From: an uncultured Bacteroidales bacterium
GTDB lineage: Bacteria > Bacteroidota > Bacteroidia > Bacteroidales > Bacteroidaceae
Direction of reading: 5' to 3'
DNA: 64,000 nucleotides
NCBI GenBank assembly: GCA_902778625.1
Contig: CACYYM010000017.1
Location: 1 to 64,000, forward strand
The position numbers and the translations under genes were made by a program. The notes under the pieces were generated by a model. The model had not been told where the DNA came from and made no database searches. It worked only from the letters and a program-made list of their open reading frames with translations. Within the stretch, counting starts at the first letter, position 1; every line of letters starts with the position of its first letter. Positions 52,534-61,504 of the stretch are shown here, in pieces.

Positions 52534-52621
52534 GCGTTGCTGCGCTCGTTGAAAATCTTGACTTCGTCGAGATTCTTGCGTTGCTGCGCTCGTTAAAAAT
52601 CTTGACTTCGTCGAGATTTAG
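52534..52621. repeat. Direct repeat, two 44-bp copies
   Basis: Copies at 52534-52577 and 52578-52621 differ at only a few bases; both contain GCGTTGCTGCGCTCGTT and CTTGACTTCGTCGAGATT. The unit length is exactly twice 22. The second copy includes the stop codon of the aldolase gene (52618-52620). TTGACTTCGTCGAGA recurs at 10873. Confidence 0.9.
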
Positions 52622-53616
52622 AGCTTGTTGTTGCTGCCAAGCACCTCCACAATCTTGTGGATGTACATCTTCTTCATGTTCTCGCGAGCGGGCTTCAGGT
52701 ACTGGCGGGGATCGAAATCGCCGGGCTTCTCGTCGAAGTGCTTGCGGATGGCAGCTGTCATTGCCAGGCGGCTGTCGCTGTCGATGTTAATCTTGCAGAC
52801 AGCGCTCTTGCTGGCCTCGCGGAGCTGCTCTTCGGGGATACCCACTGCGTCGGGCAGCTTGCCGCCATGAGCGTTGATGGTGTCCACCTCTTCCTGAGGC
52901 ACGGAGCTTGAGCCGTGGAGCACGATGGGGAAGCCGGGCAGACGCTTCTCGATCTCGTGCAGGATGTCGAATGCCAATGGAGGAGGCACGAGCCTGCCGG
53001 TCTTCGGGTCGCGGGTGCACTGCTCGGGAGTGAACTTGTATGCGCCGTGGCTTGTGCCGATAGAGATAGCCAAACTGTCGCAACCGCTGCGAGTGCTGAA
53101 GTCAACAACCTCTTCGGGCTTCGTATAGTGAGAAACCTCGCTGGCAACTTCATCCTCAACACCTGCCAATACGCCGAGCTCAGCCTCGACAGTTACGTCG
53201 AACTGGTGAGCATATTCAACAACCTTCTTCGTGAGGGCGATGTTCTCTTCATAAGGCAGAGAAGAGCCGTCGATCATGACGCTGCTGAAACCATTGTCGA
53301 TACAGTCCTTGCAGAGTTCGAAAGTATCGCCGTGGTCGAGGTGAAGCACAATCTGAGGATTCTTGCAGCCGAGTTCCTTAGCATATTCTACTGCACCCTG
53401 TGCCATGTAGCGAAGGATGGTGCCGTTTGCATAGTTGCGTGCGCCCTTGCTGACCTGCATGATGACGGGAGACTTTGTCTCGACAGCAGCCTGTACGATG
53501 GCTTGCATCTGCTCGAGAGTGTTGAAGTTGAAAGCTGGGATGGCATAGCCGCCAGCAATTGCCTTTGCGAACATCTCACGGGTGTTCACCAGGCCGAGTT
53601 CTTTGTAACTTGTCAT
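52618..53616 (-). CDS. fbaA: Class II fructose-bisphosphate aldolase
   Basis: 332 residues. Cleaves fructose-1,6-bisphosphate in glycolysis. Zinc-type signatures: YAIPAFNFNTLEQMQAIVQAA, VLHLDHGDTFELCKDCIDNGFSSVMIDGS with metal-binding His residues, TVEAELGVLAG, SIGTSHGAYKF, FPIVLHGSSSVPQE, and KINIDSDSRLAMT. Monocistronic with a promoter box 53 bases upstream. The stop codon is inside a 44-bp direct repeat. Confidence 0.95.
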   Translation of the reverse strand: MTSYKELGLVNTREMFAKAIAGGYAIPAFNFNTLEQMQAIVQAAVETKSPVIMQVSKGARNYANGTILRYMAQGAVEYAKELGCKNPQIVLHLDHGDTFELCKDCIDNGFSSVMIDGSSLPYEENIALTKKVVEYAHQFDVTVEAELGVLAGVEDEVASEVSHYTKPEEVVDFSTRSGCDSLAISIGTSHGAYKFTPEQCTRDPKTGRLVPPPLAFDILHEIEKRLPGFPIVLHGSSSVPQEEVDTINAHGGKLPDAVGIPEEQLREASKSAVCKINIDSDSRLAMTAAIRKHFDEKPGDFDPRQYLKPARENMKKMYIHKIVEVLGSNNKL

Positions 53617-53669
53617 GATAATTTACGATTTAACGATTTGCTATTTACAATTTGTTTATTTTGCGGGTG

Positions 53670-53677
53670 CAAAGGTA
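53670..53677 (-). promoter_or_regulatory. -7 promoter box (TACCTTTG, minus strand) for fbaA
   Basis: CAAAGGTA on the plus strand, 53 bases before the ATG at 53616. Confidence 0.65.
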
Positions 53678-53762
53678 CGAAATAAAGTTTAAAGTTTAAA
53701 GTTTCAGGTTTAAAGAATTCCTCTTTAATGTCACTTTGTAATGTCCACTTTGCACTATGTAA

Positions 53763-53797
53763 GGGCACTCCGCCAAAGGTGGAGGAGTAAGGGGCTT
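53763..53797. repeat. GC-rich hairpin element downstream of the EEP gene
   Basis: CACTCCGCCAAAGGTGGAGGAG forms a stem (CTCCGCC with GGTGGAG), followed by TAAGGGGCTTTT. It lies directly after the EEP stop, where it may act as a terminator or 3' stabiliser for that gene. Confidence 0.55.
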
Positions 53798-54844
53798 TTA
53801 CATGGCCTTCACCAGATATGTGACAGTCGGCAAGTGGTCGCTGAAGCCGTTAAGCCAAACCCCTCCCGCGTGCGTGCGCTTGGGCGAACCTTTATATTTG
53901 CCTTCCTGCTGGAGCAGATAATCGCGCTTGAAGATATTGTAGCCATAAAGCGTGAGCTCCTTGTATTCCTTTGTGCCTTTCACGTCGAGCATGTTCTTGG
54001 AGCAGACAATCTGGTCGAAGAGATTCCATCCGCCATCGTAGGCGAGCGTGCCTTGTCCTTTGCCTCGCAGAACTTCCCACCAAGGATTGAAGAAGTCGCC
54101 GTCCTCCACATCCTTCATCTTGCGCTTGGCTCCCAAGTACTTGGCCATCGAGGTGTTGTCGGGGTCGTCGTTCATGTCGCCCATCACCATGATGTGCTGC
54201 GAAGGGTCAGCTAGGCGGATGCTGTCGGTAAGGGCTCTAACCTGACGGCCTCCGGCATCGCGGAAGACACCTTCTGAAGCTCGGCTCGGCCAGTGACAGA
54301 CAATGACGGTGAGGTTATCGCCTGCCAATTTGCCCTGAACGCAGAGGAAGGGACGTGTGGCACGAGTTGTGTCGCCATTCTCATATACATATAATTTATG
54401 GAAAGCCTTCTCTACTTGGAAAGCCTTTGGGTTGTAGATGAGGGCACAGTCAACGCCTCGCTTGTCTGGACCTTCGATGTGAATGAACTTGTAGCCTCGC
54501 TGCCGCATGTTGGGCTGAGCCATGAGGTCGTTGAGCGCGTTGTCGTTTTCCACCTCGCTCACGCCAATGATGCTGGCACCGTATGGCAACTTGTCTGTAC
54601 CGAGGTCGCAAAGTGCACGAGCCATGTTCGCAAGCTTGTTCTGATATTTGTTCTCTCCCCAATGGAAAGAGCCGTCTGGCAGGAAATCGTAGTCGTTTTT
54701 GCCCTCATCGTGATTAGTGTCGAACAGATTTTCCAAATTGTAGAAGGCAACGGCATGAACCATAAGTTTGCGGTCCTGCGCGTTAGAGGAGGCAACGCTA
54801 CACAGCAAAAGTGCAGCAAGAAGTACTGAAAAAGAATGTTTCAT
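53798..54844 (-). CDS. Secreted EEP-family nuclease/phosphatase-like protein
   Basis: 348 residues with a signal peptide (to ASSNAQ). EEP motifs: AFYNLENLFDTNHD, IIGVSEVENDNAL, HIEGPDKRGVDCALIYN, VCHWPSR, MVMGDMNDDPDN and FSDHLPTVTYLV. Paralogue of 9373-10323. It has its own promoter and is divergent from the TonB-receptor operon, so it may release substrate that the operon imports. That link is inference. Confidence 0.85.
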   Translation of the reverse strand: MKHSFSVLLAALLLCSVASSNAQDRKLMVHAVAFYNLENLFDTNHDEGKNDYDFLPDGSFHWGENKYQNKLANMARALCDLGTDKLPYGASIIGVSEVENDNALNDLMAQPNMRQRGYKFIHIEGPDKRGVDCALIYNPKAFQVEKAFHKLYVYENGDTTRATRPFLCVQGKLAGDNLTVIVCHWPSRASEGVFRDAGGRQVRALTDSIRLADPSQHIMVMGDMNDDPDNTSMAKYLGAKRKMKDVEDGDFFNPWWEVLRGKGQGTLAYDGGWNLFDQIVCSKNMLDVKGTKEYKELTLYGYNIFKRDYLLQQEGKYKGSPKRTHAGGVWLNGFSDHLPTVTYLVKAM

Positions 54845-54869
54845 TTCAGAAATTGTTTTATTTTCTTTG

Positions 54870-54877
54870 CAAAGTTA
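54870..54877 (-). promoter_or_regulatory. -7 promoter box (TAACTTTG, minus strand) for the EEP gene
   Basis: CAAAGTTA on the plus strand, 25 bases before the ATG at 54844. Confidence 0.6.
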
Positions 54878-54951
54878 ACACTTTTCGTGGAAGTTCATGC
54901 ATTTAGCGAAAAAAATATGCCATAACTTGTCGAAGATAGCATAATTTTTTA

Positions 54952-54959
54952 TAAGTTTG
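54952..54959 (+). promoter_or_regulatory. -7 promoter box (TAAGTTTG) for the surface operon
   Basis: TAAGTTTG followed by TGCC, 34 bases before the ATG at 54994. About 75 bases from the divergent EEP promoter. Confidence 0.55.
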
Positions 54960-54993
54960 TGCCATAATAAACAAATTATAACATAAATCATAC

Positions 54994-57564
54994 ATGAAAA
55001 AGAAACAACTGCTATTGGTGTTCGCCTTTATGGTGACACCACAGATTCATGCTCAGTTCTACGACGCGGCAGAAGTAGATTCGCTGAGCGTAGCGGGGGG
55101 TAATTTGCAGACAGACGGCGCTGACGAATTTACCTTCACAGAGTCGCAGCTCGGCGAGAATGATGACGTCACCTCCGACGTGATTCATGTCGGCTCCAGC
55201 TCAAATATTTACACCAGCCAGATTGGCTGGGCGTGGAGTAGCATGTGGTTCAAGTTCCGTGCCTTGGACAATGCTTACAACGATGTCTATATGAATGGCG
55301 TCCAGGTGAACAATCCTGAGAATGGTCGCTTCACTTATTCTACCATTGGCGGCATGAACGACGCTACCCGCAACAGAGATGATGTGAGCCCCTTCGAGTC
55401 TAACAGCTACTCGTTCAACAGTATGGGTGGTAGCAGTAACTATGATTTCCGTGCCAGTTCGATGCCAGCAGGCCATAAGGTGACGCTTTCGGGCGCCAAC
55501 CGCAACTATACGCTGCGTGGAATGTACAGTTATGGCACGGGACTCTCTAAAGATGGTTGGGCTTTCTTCGGCACTGTCGGTTATCGTTGGGCAAACATGC
55601 GAACGGCAGCCATCAAGGGCACGTTCTATAACAGTCTTGCTTACTTCTTGTCTGCTCAGAAAGTTATCAACGACCAGCACTCGCTGAACCTCGCAGTGTG
55701 GGGCAGTCCTACCGAAAGAGCAACGGCTGGCGCAAGCACGGACGAAGCCAACTGGCTCGCAAACAGCTATCAGTATAACCCCTATTGGGGCTATCAGGGT
55801 GGCAAGAAGAGGGCAAGTCGCGTTGTCAACACCTTCGAGCCCAGCGTCCTCCTCACTTGGGACTACAAAATAAAGGATGAGATGAAACTCACCACAAGCG
55901 CTTTCTTCAAATGTGCCAAGTATAGCAGCACAAGGCTCAACTATAACGGCACCAATCCCCATCCCGACTATTGGAAGCGTTTCCCGTCGTATAATTATGA
56001 TGTGTGGGGTAGGGAAGGCGACTACAACTACGATAACGCGGCTTTTTGGCTAGCATACGACAATTGGCAGGACGAGTCCTATCGCCAGATAAACTTTGAT
56101 GAGCTCTACTTCGCCAACACGCAGCTCAATAAAATCGGTGCAGACGCAATCTATTGGATTGAGGCGCGCCACAACAACCACTTGGTGACAAACCTTGCAA
56201 GCACTTACGAATGGAACATCAAGAAAGACGCAAAGTGGAGAGTGGGCATGCAGATTCTCAGCAATCGCGGATCGCACTACAAGACCATCGACGACCTCTT
56301 GGGCGGTGAGTTCTTCCACAACACCAATACCTATCTCGTGGGTGACTATACCGAGACGGCTTCAGAGGCGATGTACGACGTGAACCACGGTTACCAAAAG
56401 CTCATCGAAGGCGACCGCTATGGCTACGACTACGACCTATGGAATCAGGATGTGAAACTCTGGACAGGTTTCAGTATCGACAGGGACATCTTGCACAGTT
56501 TCGTGACAGCAAAGATGGGTGGCCGCCGTATGTGGCGTGAAGGCTTTATGCGTAACGGCCTCTTCCAGGACAACAGCTATGGCAAGAGCGGCAAGGCTCA
56601 CTTCCTCGATGGCGGCTTGAAGATGGGTTCTACTATCAACCTTGGCAAAGGTCACGCCGTAACAGTAGGCATAGGCTATGAGTTGAGGGCTCCCAACGCA
56701 TCGGTTGCTTTCATGTGTCCTGAGATGAACAATGACTATGCTCAGGACCTTGATAACGAGAAAGTGCTGACCACCGAACTGGGTTATGCTCTTGCCACCA
56801 AATGGTTCCGCCTGAACCTGACGGGCTACTATTACAAGATTAATGACGCAAATGAGTGGCAGCAGTTCTACAATGACGACATCAACAGTTTCTCCTACAA
56901 CAGCTTAACGGGGGTTAATCGAGAATACTATGGCGTTGAACTGGGTTTGAGGGTTCAGCTTACCACCAACCTCAATCTTGTGGCTCTTGGAACGTATAGC
57001 GAAGCCAAGTACATTGATGATACACAAGTCAATTGGATGAGCAGCACGACTGGCGAGTTACATCAAGAACTCTGTCACAACAAAGGCATGCGCCAGAGCG
57101 GTACGCCTCTCGCAGCTGCCAGCCTCGGCTTGAACTATCGCATCAAGCGCTGGTATCTCAATCTGGCGGGTAACTACTATGACCGCATCTATCTCTCATA
57201 TAGTACTAATATGCGTTATGAGAAGAACCTTCAAAACGCGGGTCGCTATCATGCAGGAGAGTATGATGTGCCAGCTCAAGCAAAGGGTAATGGCGGCTTT
57301 ATGCTCGATGCTAGTATTGGCCGTCAGTTCTATGTGGCTCATCATCCGCTCAGCGTCAACTTGCAGCTCTGCAACCTCACAAACCGCAGGAACATTACAA
57401 CTGGCGGTTACGAGCAAAGCCGAAGCAACTATAGCGTAACAGAGACAGAGAATTCGGGTACAGAGGTAACTACAAAGCCTCGTACCTATAACTTCGAGAA
57501 GAATGCCAAGAAGTTCTATGCCCAGGGCTTCAACTTCTTGCTCAACCTGAACTACAGGTTCTAA
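54994..57564 (+). CDS. TonB-dependent receptor-like outer-membrane protein
   Basis: 856 residues with a signal peptide (to QIHAQ). A plug-like N-terminal region (SQLGENDDVTSDVIHVGSSSN, VYMNGVQVNNPENGRF, SNSYSFNSMGGSSNYDFRAS) is followed by a large barrel of aromatic-rich strands that ends in Phe (FNFLLNLNYRF). It lacks the carboxypeptidase-like N-terminal domain of SusC and has no SusD partner. It is the first gene of a five-gene unit with two lipoproteins, an SGNH hydrolase and an LRR-dockerin protein. The substrate is unknown. Confidence 0.85.
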   Translation: MKKKQLLLVFAFMVTPQIHAQFYDAAEVDSLSVAGGNLQTDGADEFTFTESQLGENDDVTSDVIHVGSSSNIYTSQIGWAWSSMWFKFRALDNAYNDVYMNGVQVNNPENGRFTYSTIGGMNDATRNRDDVSPFESNSYSFNSMGGSSNYDFRASSMPAGHKVTLSGANRNYTLRGMYSYGTGLSKDGWAFFGTVGYRWANMRTAAIKGTFYNSLAYFLSAQKVINDQHSLNLAVWGSPTERATAGASTDEANWLANSYQYNPYWGYQGGKKRASRVVNTFEPSVLLTWDYKIKDEMKLTTSAFFKCAKYSSTRLNYNGTNPHPDYWKRFPSYNYDVWGREGDYNYDNAAFWLAYDNWQDESYRQINFDELYFANTQLNKIGADAIYWIEARHNNHLVTNLASTYEWNIKKDAKWRVGMQILSNRGSHYKTIDDLLGGEFFHNTNTYLVGDYTETASEAMYDVNHGYQKLIEGDRYGYDYDLWNQDVKLWTGFSIDRDILHSFVTAKMGGRRMWREGFMRNGLFQDNSYGKSGKAHFLDGGLKMGSTINLGKGHAVTVGIGYELRAPNASVAFMCPEMNNDYAQDLDNEKVLTTELGYALATKWFRLNLTGYYYKINDANEWQQFYNDDINSFSYNSLTGVNREYYGVELGLRVQLTTNLNLVALGTYSEAKYIDDTQVNWMSSTTGELHQELCHNKGMRQSGTPLAAASLGLNYRIKRWYLNLAGNYYDRIYLSYSTNMRYEKNLQNAGRYHAGEYDVPAQAKGNGGFMLDASIGRQFYVAHHPLSVNLQLCNLTNRRNITTGGYEQSRSNYSVTETENSGTEVTTKPRTYNFEKNAKKFYAQGFNFLLNLNYRF

Positions 57565-57607
57565 TGCTTCGTCGGATTACACATTATATAATTATATATA
57601 GGAAACA

Positions 57608-58450
57608 ATGAAAAAGCAATTATATATCATGGCCCTTTTGGCAGGAGCCTTTGTCTTTGTCTCTTGTCAGGACGGGGATTGGGATGTTCCCGAGGGCATT
57701 CCCTATGGTAATAACAGCCTCGAGGCTGGCACACCGGTTACCATTGCTGAGTTGCAAAGCAAATATGCCAACGTCATCAGCAGCGATAATTACAAACAGA
57801 TAACTGACGACCTTTGGCTGCGTTGCGTGGTCAACGGTAACGACTACGGCGATAACCTTTATAAACAGCTATCCGTGCAAGACGAAACGGGAGGCATCAT
57901 TATTGGCATCAACGGTTCCGACCAAGGTGCGTTCATGCCTGTCGGTCAGAAGCTCCTCATCAGTCTCAAGGACCTCTATATCGGTGGCTATGGCAATCAA
58001 GCTCAGATTGGCGGCCTTTATAACGGAGGGCTTGGACGTATGGAAATCTCTGAATGGAAGAAACACGTTCGTCTCATTATGGATGGCATGTCTGAGGCAT
58101 TGGCTTTCGGTACAATAAAGGTTGATACTATTGACTTCGATGCTAACAAGACAATGGCTCAGCAGGCAGGTAGAGTAGTGCGTCTCTCGGGTGTCACTAT
58201 CAGTCGTGACGGCACGCCTATCATCGCCCCCGACGACGGTTCGGTCAGCCTTGTTAGCAACTGCGTCAACAGAACGCTTTCGGGAGGCAATGCGGGCAGC
58301 AAGTGCGTGCTTCGTACCAGCACCTATGCTGCCTTTAAGGGCGTTGCCATTCCCACCACTCCCGTAGAGCTTTACGGCATCGCCACTATTTATCGTGGCA
58401 CTTGGCAAATACTTGCACGTACACAGAGTGATTTGACTTGGACTAAATAA
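57608..58450 (+). CDS. DUF5689-type surface lipoprotein
   Basis: 280 residues. Lipoprotein signal with FVSC (Cys 20). The body fits the DUF5689 pattern: TPVTIAELQSKY, DLWLRCVVNGNDYGDNLYKQLSVQDETGGIIIGING, VGQKLLISLKDLYIGGYGNQAQIGG and PVELYGIATIYRGTWQILAR, an OB-fold-like beta arrangement. Such proteins are found with TonB receptors in Bacteroidetes. Binding partner unknown. It follows the receptor after 43 bases. Confidence 0.8.
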   Translation: MKKQLYIMALLAGAFVFVSCQDGDWDVPEGIPYGNNSLEAGTPVTIAELQSKYANVISSDNYKQITDDLWLRCVVNGNDYGDNLYKQLSVQDETGGIIIGINGSDQGAFMPVGQKLLISLKDLYIGGYGNQAQIGGLYNGGLGRMEISEWKKHVRLIMDGMSEALAFGTIKVDTIDFDANKTMAQQAGRVVRLSGVTISRDGTPIIAPDDGSVSLVSNCVNRTLSGGNAGSKCVLRTSTYAAFKGVAIPTTPVELYGIATIYRGTWQILARTQSDLTWTK

Positions 58451-58480
58451 AGTAGAAACAAACAATAACACATATACATT

Positions 58481-60592
58481 ATGAAAAAGACTTTCAAAAC
58501 ATTTGCACTCATGTTGCTGACGGCTTTTGCTTTCAGTAGCTGTGTTGACGTTCCTGCTCCCTACAATCTGCCAGACAAGAGCAGCAACTCTGGTCAAGGT
58601 GGTGGCTCAGGGACAAACGAGGGAACTCCTGTCACTTGTGCTGAGGCAGTTGAACTGACTAAAGCCCTTGCCGACGGCGCAACGTCTTCCGAGACTTACA
58701 CCATTACAGGTTATATCACAGAGGTGATTGGCAATGTCAGCCGCAACCAGCAAACCTTCTGGATGGCTGACACCAAGGATGGCGGCCGAGTCTTCGAGGC
58801 ATATTGGGCAAACCTTCCCGAGGGCGTGGAAGCTTTCGTGGCTGGCACAAAGGTAAAGATTACGGGCAAGCTGATGAAGTTTGTCAACAACTCTGGCAGC
58901 GTTATTCCCGAGATGAAGAATGCCGTAGTGACTATTCTTGAAGATGATGGCGGCGGTACGACTCCTGTGGAAGAAGGCACGCAAGTCACTTGCGCTGAGG
59001 CTGTTCAGTTGACCAATGCCCTTGCCGATGGCGGCACTTCTGCTGAGACTTATACCGTAACGGGTTACATCACAGAGGTTATTGGCAACGTCAGTCGCAA
59101 TCAGCAGACCTTCTGGATGGCAGACACAAAGGATGGCGGCAGAGTGTTCGAGGCATACTATGCTAACCTTCCCGAAGGCGTCAGCGAGTTTGCTGTCGGC
59201 ACAAAGGTGAAGATTACAGGCCAGCTGATGAAGTACGTGAACAATAGTGGTCAGGTAACTCCCGAGATAAAGAATCCGACCGTTGTCATTCTTCCGGATG
59301 ATGGCGGACAGGGCGGTGGCGAAACGCCCATTGAAGGAACTGGCATTACTTGTGCTGAGGCTGTTCAGTTGACTAATGCCCTTGCCGACAATGGTACTTC
59401 TACCGAGACATATACCGTAACTGGCTACATCACAGAGGTCATCGGCAACGTCAGCCGCAACCAGCAGACCTTCTGGATGGCAGATACACAGGATGGCGGC
59501 AGAGTCTTCGAGGCTTATTGGGCAAACCTGCCAGAAGGTGTGAGCGCATTTGCTGTAGGCATGAAGGTGAAGATTACAGGTCAGTTGTTGAAGTACGTGA
59601 ACAATAGTGGTCAGGTAACTCCCGAGATAAAGAACCCGACCGTCGTTATCCTCGAACAAGGTGGCGGTGGCCAAGGCGGCGATGTCACTCCTATTGAAGG
59701 TCCGTCAATCACTTGTGCAGAGGCTGTTCAATTGACTAATGCCCTTGCTGATGGTGCAACATCAACTGAGGCATATACTGTTACGGGCTACATCACAGAA
59801 GTTATTGGCAATCCCAGCGCAAGCCAGCAGACCGGTGAGATGCAGCAGTCCTTCTGGATGTCGGACGACAAGGGCGGCAACAATATGTTTGAAGCTTATT
59901 GGGCCAACTTGCCCGAAGGCGTTGACGCATTCGTCGTCGGCATGAAGGTTACGATTACCGGCAAACTGAAGAAATATGTGAAGAATGGTGCAGTTACGCC
60001 TGAGATACAGAACGCCACTGTTGTTATCCTGGAACAGGGTGATGGCGGTCAGGGCGGTCAAGGCGGCGACGACCCGACGCCCGGTCCTAGCGGCGACCCT
60101 GTGACTGACCTCGTGAATGGCGACTTTGAGGAGTGGGTAAGTGCATCAGAACCCCTTGGTTGGAAGTCGGCAAGTACTGCAAGCAATGCAACCTTAAGTC
60201 AGGACCAGGAAGCTCGTAGCGGCAACTACTCTTGTCGCGTCGTTGCTCCTGGATCAACGAACAAACGTCTTGCGACTCAGGAGATTACACTCGAGGCTGG
60301 CACTTACACATTCTCTTATTATGCAAAGGCCACAACGGGTGATGTTTGTCAGACGCGTCCCGGCTATGTTCCCATTAATGCAGATGGCTCAGTCGGCGCT
60401 TACACGTATCCCAAAGAAGGTAGTACAAACATCTTCTTCGATATCAATAACAATGAATGGACGCCTGTTTCATTCGAATTCACTTTGACAGAGACGACAA
60501 CGCTCTGCCTCATCGTCATGAATCCGAAGAACAGCACCTATTCTGTCTCTCAGGACATTCTTGTTGACGATGCAACGCTCGTAAAGCAGTAG
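58481..60592 (+). CDS. Surface lipoprotein with four tandem OB-fold-like repeats and a C-terminal jelly-roll-like domain
   Basis: 703 residues. Lipoprotein signal ending FSSC. Four repeats of about 118-121 residues start near residues 49, 167, 287 and 408; each has a TCAEAV...ALAD opening, ETYTVTGYITEVIGNVS, QQTFWMADTKDGGRVFEAY, ANLPEGV and VKITGQLMKYVNNSG. They are separated by GGQGG-type linkers. The fourth differs most (SFWMSDDKGGNNMFEAY). The last ~170 residues (VNGDFEEWVSASEPLGWKS...SGNYSCRV) look like a carbohydrate-binding jelly roll. Repeats 2 and 3 are nearly identical at protein level. The GYITEV...FWMAD pattern resembles DUF6359/OB-fold domains next to nucleases and TonB receptors. 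Confidence 0.85.
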   Translation: MKKTFKTFALMLLTAFAFSSCVDVPAPYNLPDKSSNSGQGGGSGTNEGTPVTCAEAVELTKALADGATSSETYTITGYITEVIGNVSRNQQTFWMADTKDGGRVFEAYWANLPEGVEAFVAGTKVKITGKLMKFVNNSGSVIPEMKNAVVTILEDDGGGTTPVEEGTQVTCAEAVQLTNALADGGTSAETYTVTGYITEVIGNVSRNQQTFWMADTKDGGRVFEAYYANLPEGVSEFAVGTKVKITGQLMKYVNNSGQVTPEIKNPTVVILPDDGGQGGGETPIEGTGITCAEAVQLTNALADNGTSTETYTVTGYITEVIGNVSRNQQTFWMADTQDGGRVFEAYWANLPEGVSAFAVGMKVKITGQLLKYVNNSGQVTPEIKNPTVVILEQGGGGQGGDVTPIEGPSITCAEAVQLTNALADGATSTEAYTVTGYITEVIGNPSASQQTGEMQQSFWMSDDKGGNNMFEAYWANLPEGVDAFVVGMKVTITGKLKKYVKNGAVTPEIQNATVVILEQGDGGQGGQGGDDPTPGPSGDPVTDLVNGDFEEWVSASEPLGWKSASTASNATLSQDQEARSGNYSCRVVAPGSTNKRLATQEITLEAGTYTFSYYAKATTGDVCQTRPGYVPINADGSVGAYTYPKEGSTNIFFDINNNEWTPVSFEFTLTETTTLCLIVMNPKNSTYSVSQDILVDDATLVKQ
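58625..60066 (+). repeat. Four tandem coding repeats of about 354-363 bp
   Basis: Copies begin near 58625, 58979, 59339 and 59702 and share long identical stretches. Recombination between them could change the number of OB-like domains in the lipoprotein. Confidence 0.85.
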
Positions 60593-60598
60593 CAGACG

Positions 60599-61504
60599 AT
60601 GAAAGCCTTTGTCTCTTTCCTCTTCATACTGCTGTGCCCATCTGTTTGGGCGCAGCAGTATGCGACGATACTCTATCGCCAGAGCGAGTTGCCTCATGCT
60701 GTTCCTGTTGAGGAGATAGATTCCGTCGTGGTTCGTGATGTGGCTGAAGTGGACGCTACATACTTCGACACGCCCAAGGACACTGTCTATGTGGCACAGG
60801 TCAGGGAGTCGCATTGGAAAGGAAAAAAGGTTGCCTTCCTTGGCGACAGCATCACGCAGAATGCCGAATATGTCAATGCATATGCAAGTCTGACGGGCTG
60901 TGAGGCGCTGAACTATGGCATCTCTGCCACTCATATGGCAGCAAGGAGTAGTGACGACTCGAACGCTTTCGATAAGCGTTACAGCAAGATGCCCGTAGAG
61001 AGCAAGGTCGATATGATTGTCGTCTTTGGCGGCACGAACGATTTTGGCCATACCAATACGGCTGCATTTGGCGAGTTCTCCGACGGACCGAGGGTGGGCA
61101 AATACACTTTTTATGCTGGATTGCATCGTCTCTTCAAAGGACTGCAAAACCGCTACAAGAACACGCCCATTGTCATCATGCTTCCCATCCATCACGGTAC
61201 GGAAATCGATGTGCCTGAGTATGTTATCGGAAGCAACAATTCGATCACAGAGGGTACTAACCCCACGACGGGCAAAACCTTCCGTGAGTACGTGAATGCC
61301 ATCCGCGAGGTGGCTGCCTACTATTCTTTCATTGTGCTCGATGCATACAGCTACAGCAACCTCAGTCCGATGACGGAGATCGGCAGCGGCACCAATGGCT
61401 TTTTCAAGGACGGCTTGCACCTGAATGCAGCTGGCGGACAGCGTCTGGCTCGATGGATGTATCCTCAGCTTGAGGCTGTTTACGAAATGTTCTACGATTT
61501 TTAA
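60599..61504 (+). CDS. Secreted SGNH/GDSL hydrolase
   Basis: 301 residues, signal peptide to VWAQ. Block I KVAFLGDSITQN with the nucleophilic Ser, block II-like NYGISATHMA, block III VFGGTNDFGH with Gly and Asn, block V DGLHLNAAGGQRLARWM with Asp and His. Such enzymes remove acetyl or acyl groups from glycans or lipids. It lies 6 bases after the OB-repeat lipoprotein gene. The following LRR-dockerin ATG starts right after its TAA. Confidence 0.88.
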   Translation: MKAFVSFLFILLCPSVWAQQYATILYRQSELPHAVPVEEIDSVVVRDVAEVDATYFDTPKDTVYVAQVRESHWKGKKVAFLGDSITQNAEYVNAYASLTGCEALNYGISATHMAARSSDDSNAFDKRYSKMPVESKVDMIVVFGGTNDFGHTNTAAFGEFSDGPRVGKYTFYAGLHRLFKGLQNRYKNTPIVIMLPIHHGTEIDVPEYVIGSNNSITEGTNPTTGKTFREYVNAIREVAAYYSFIVLDAYSYSNLSPMTEIGSGTNGFFKDGLHLNAAGGQRLARWMYPQLEAVYEMFYDF

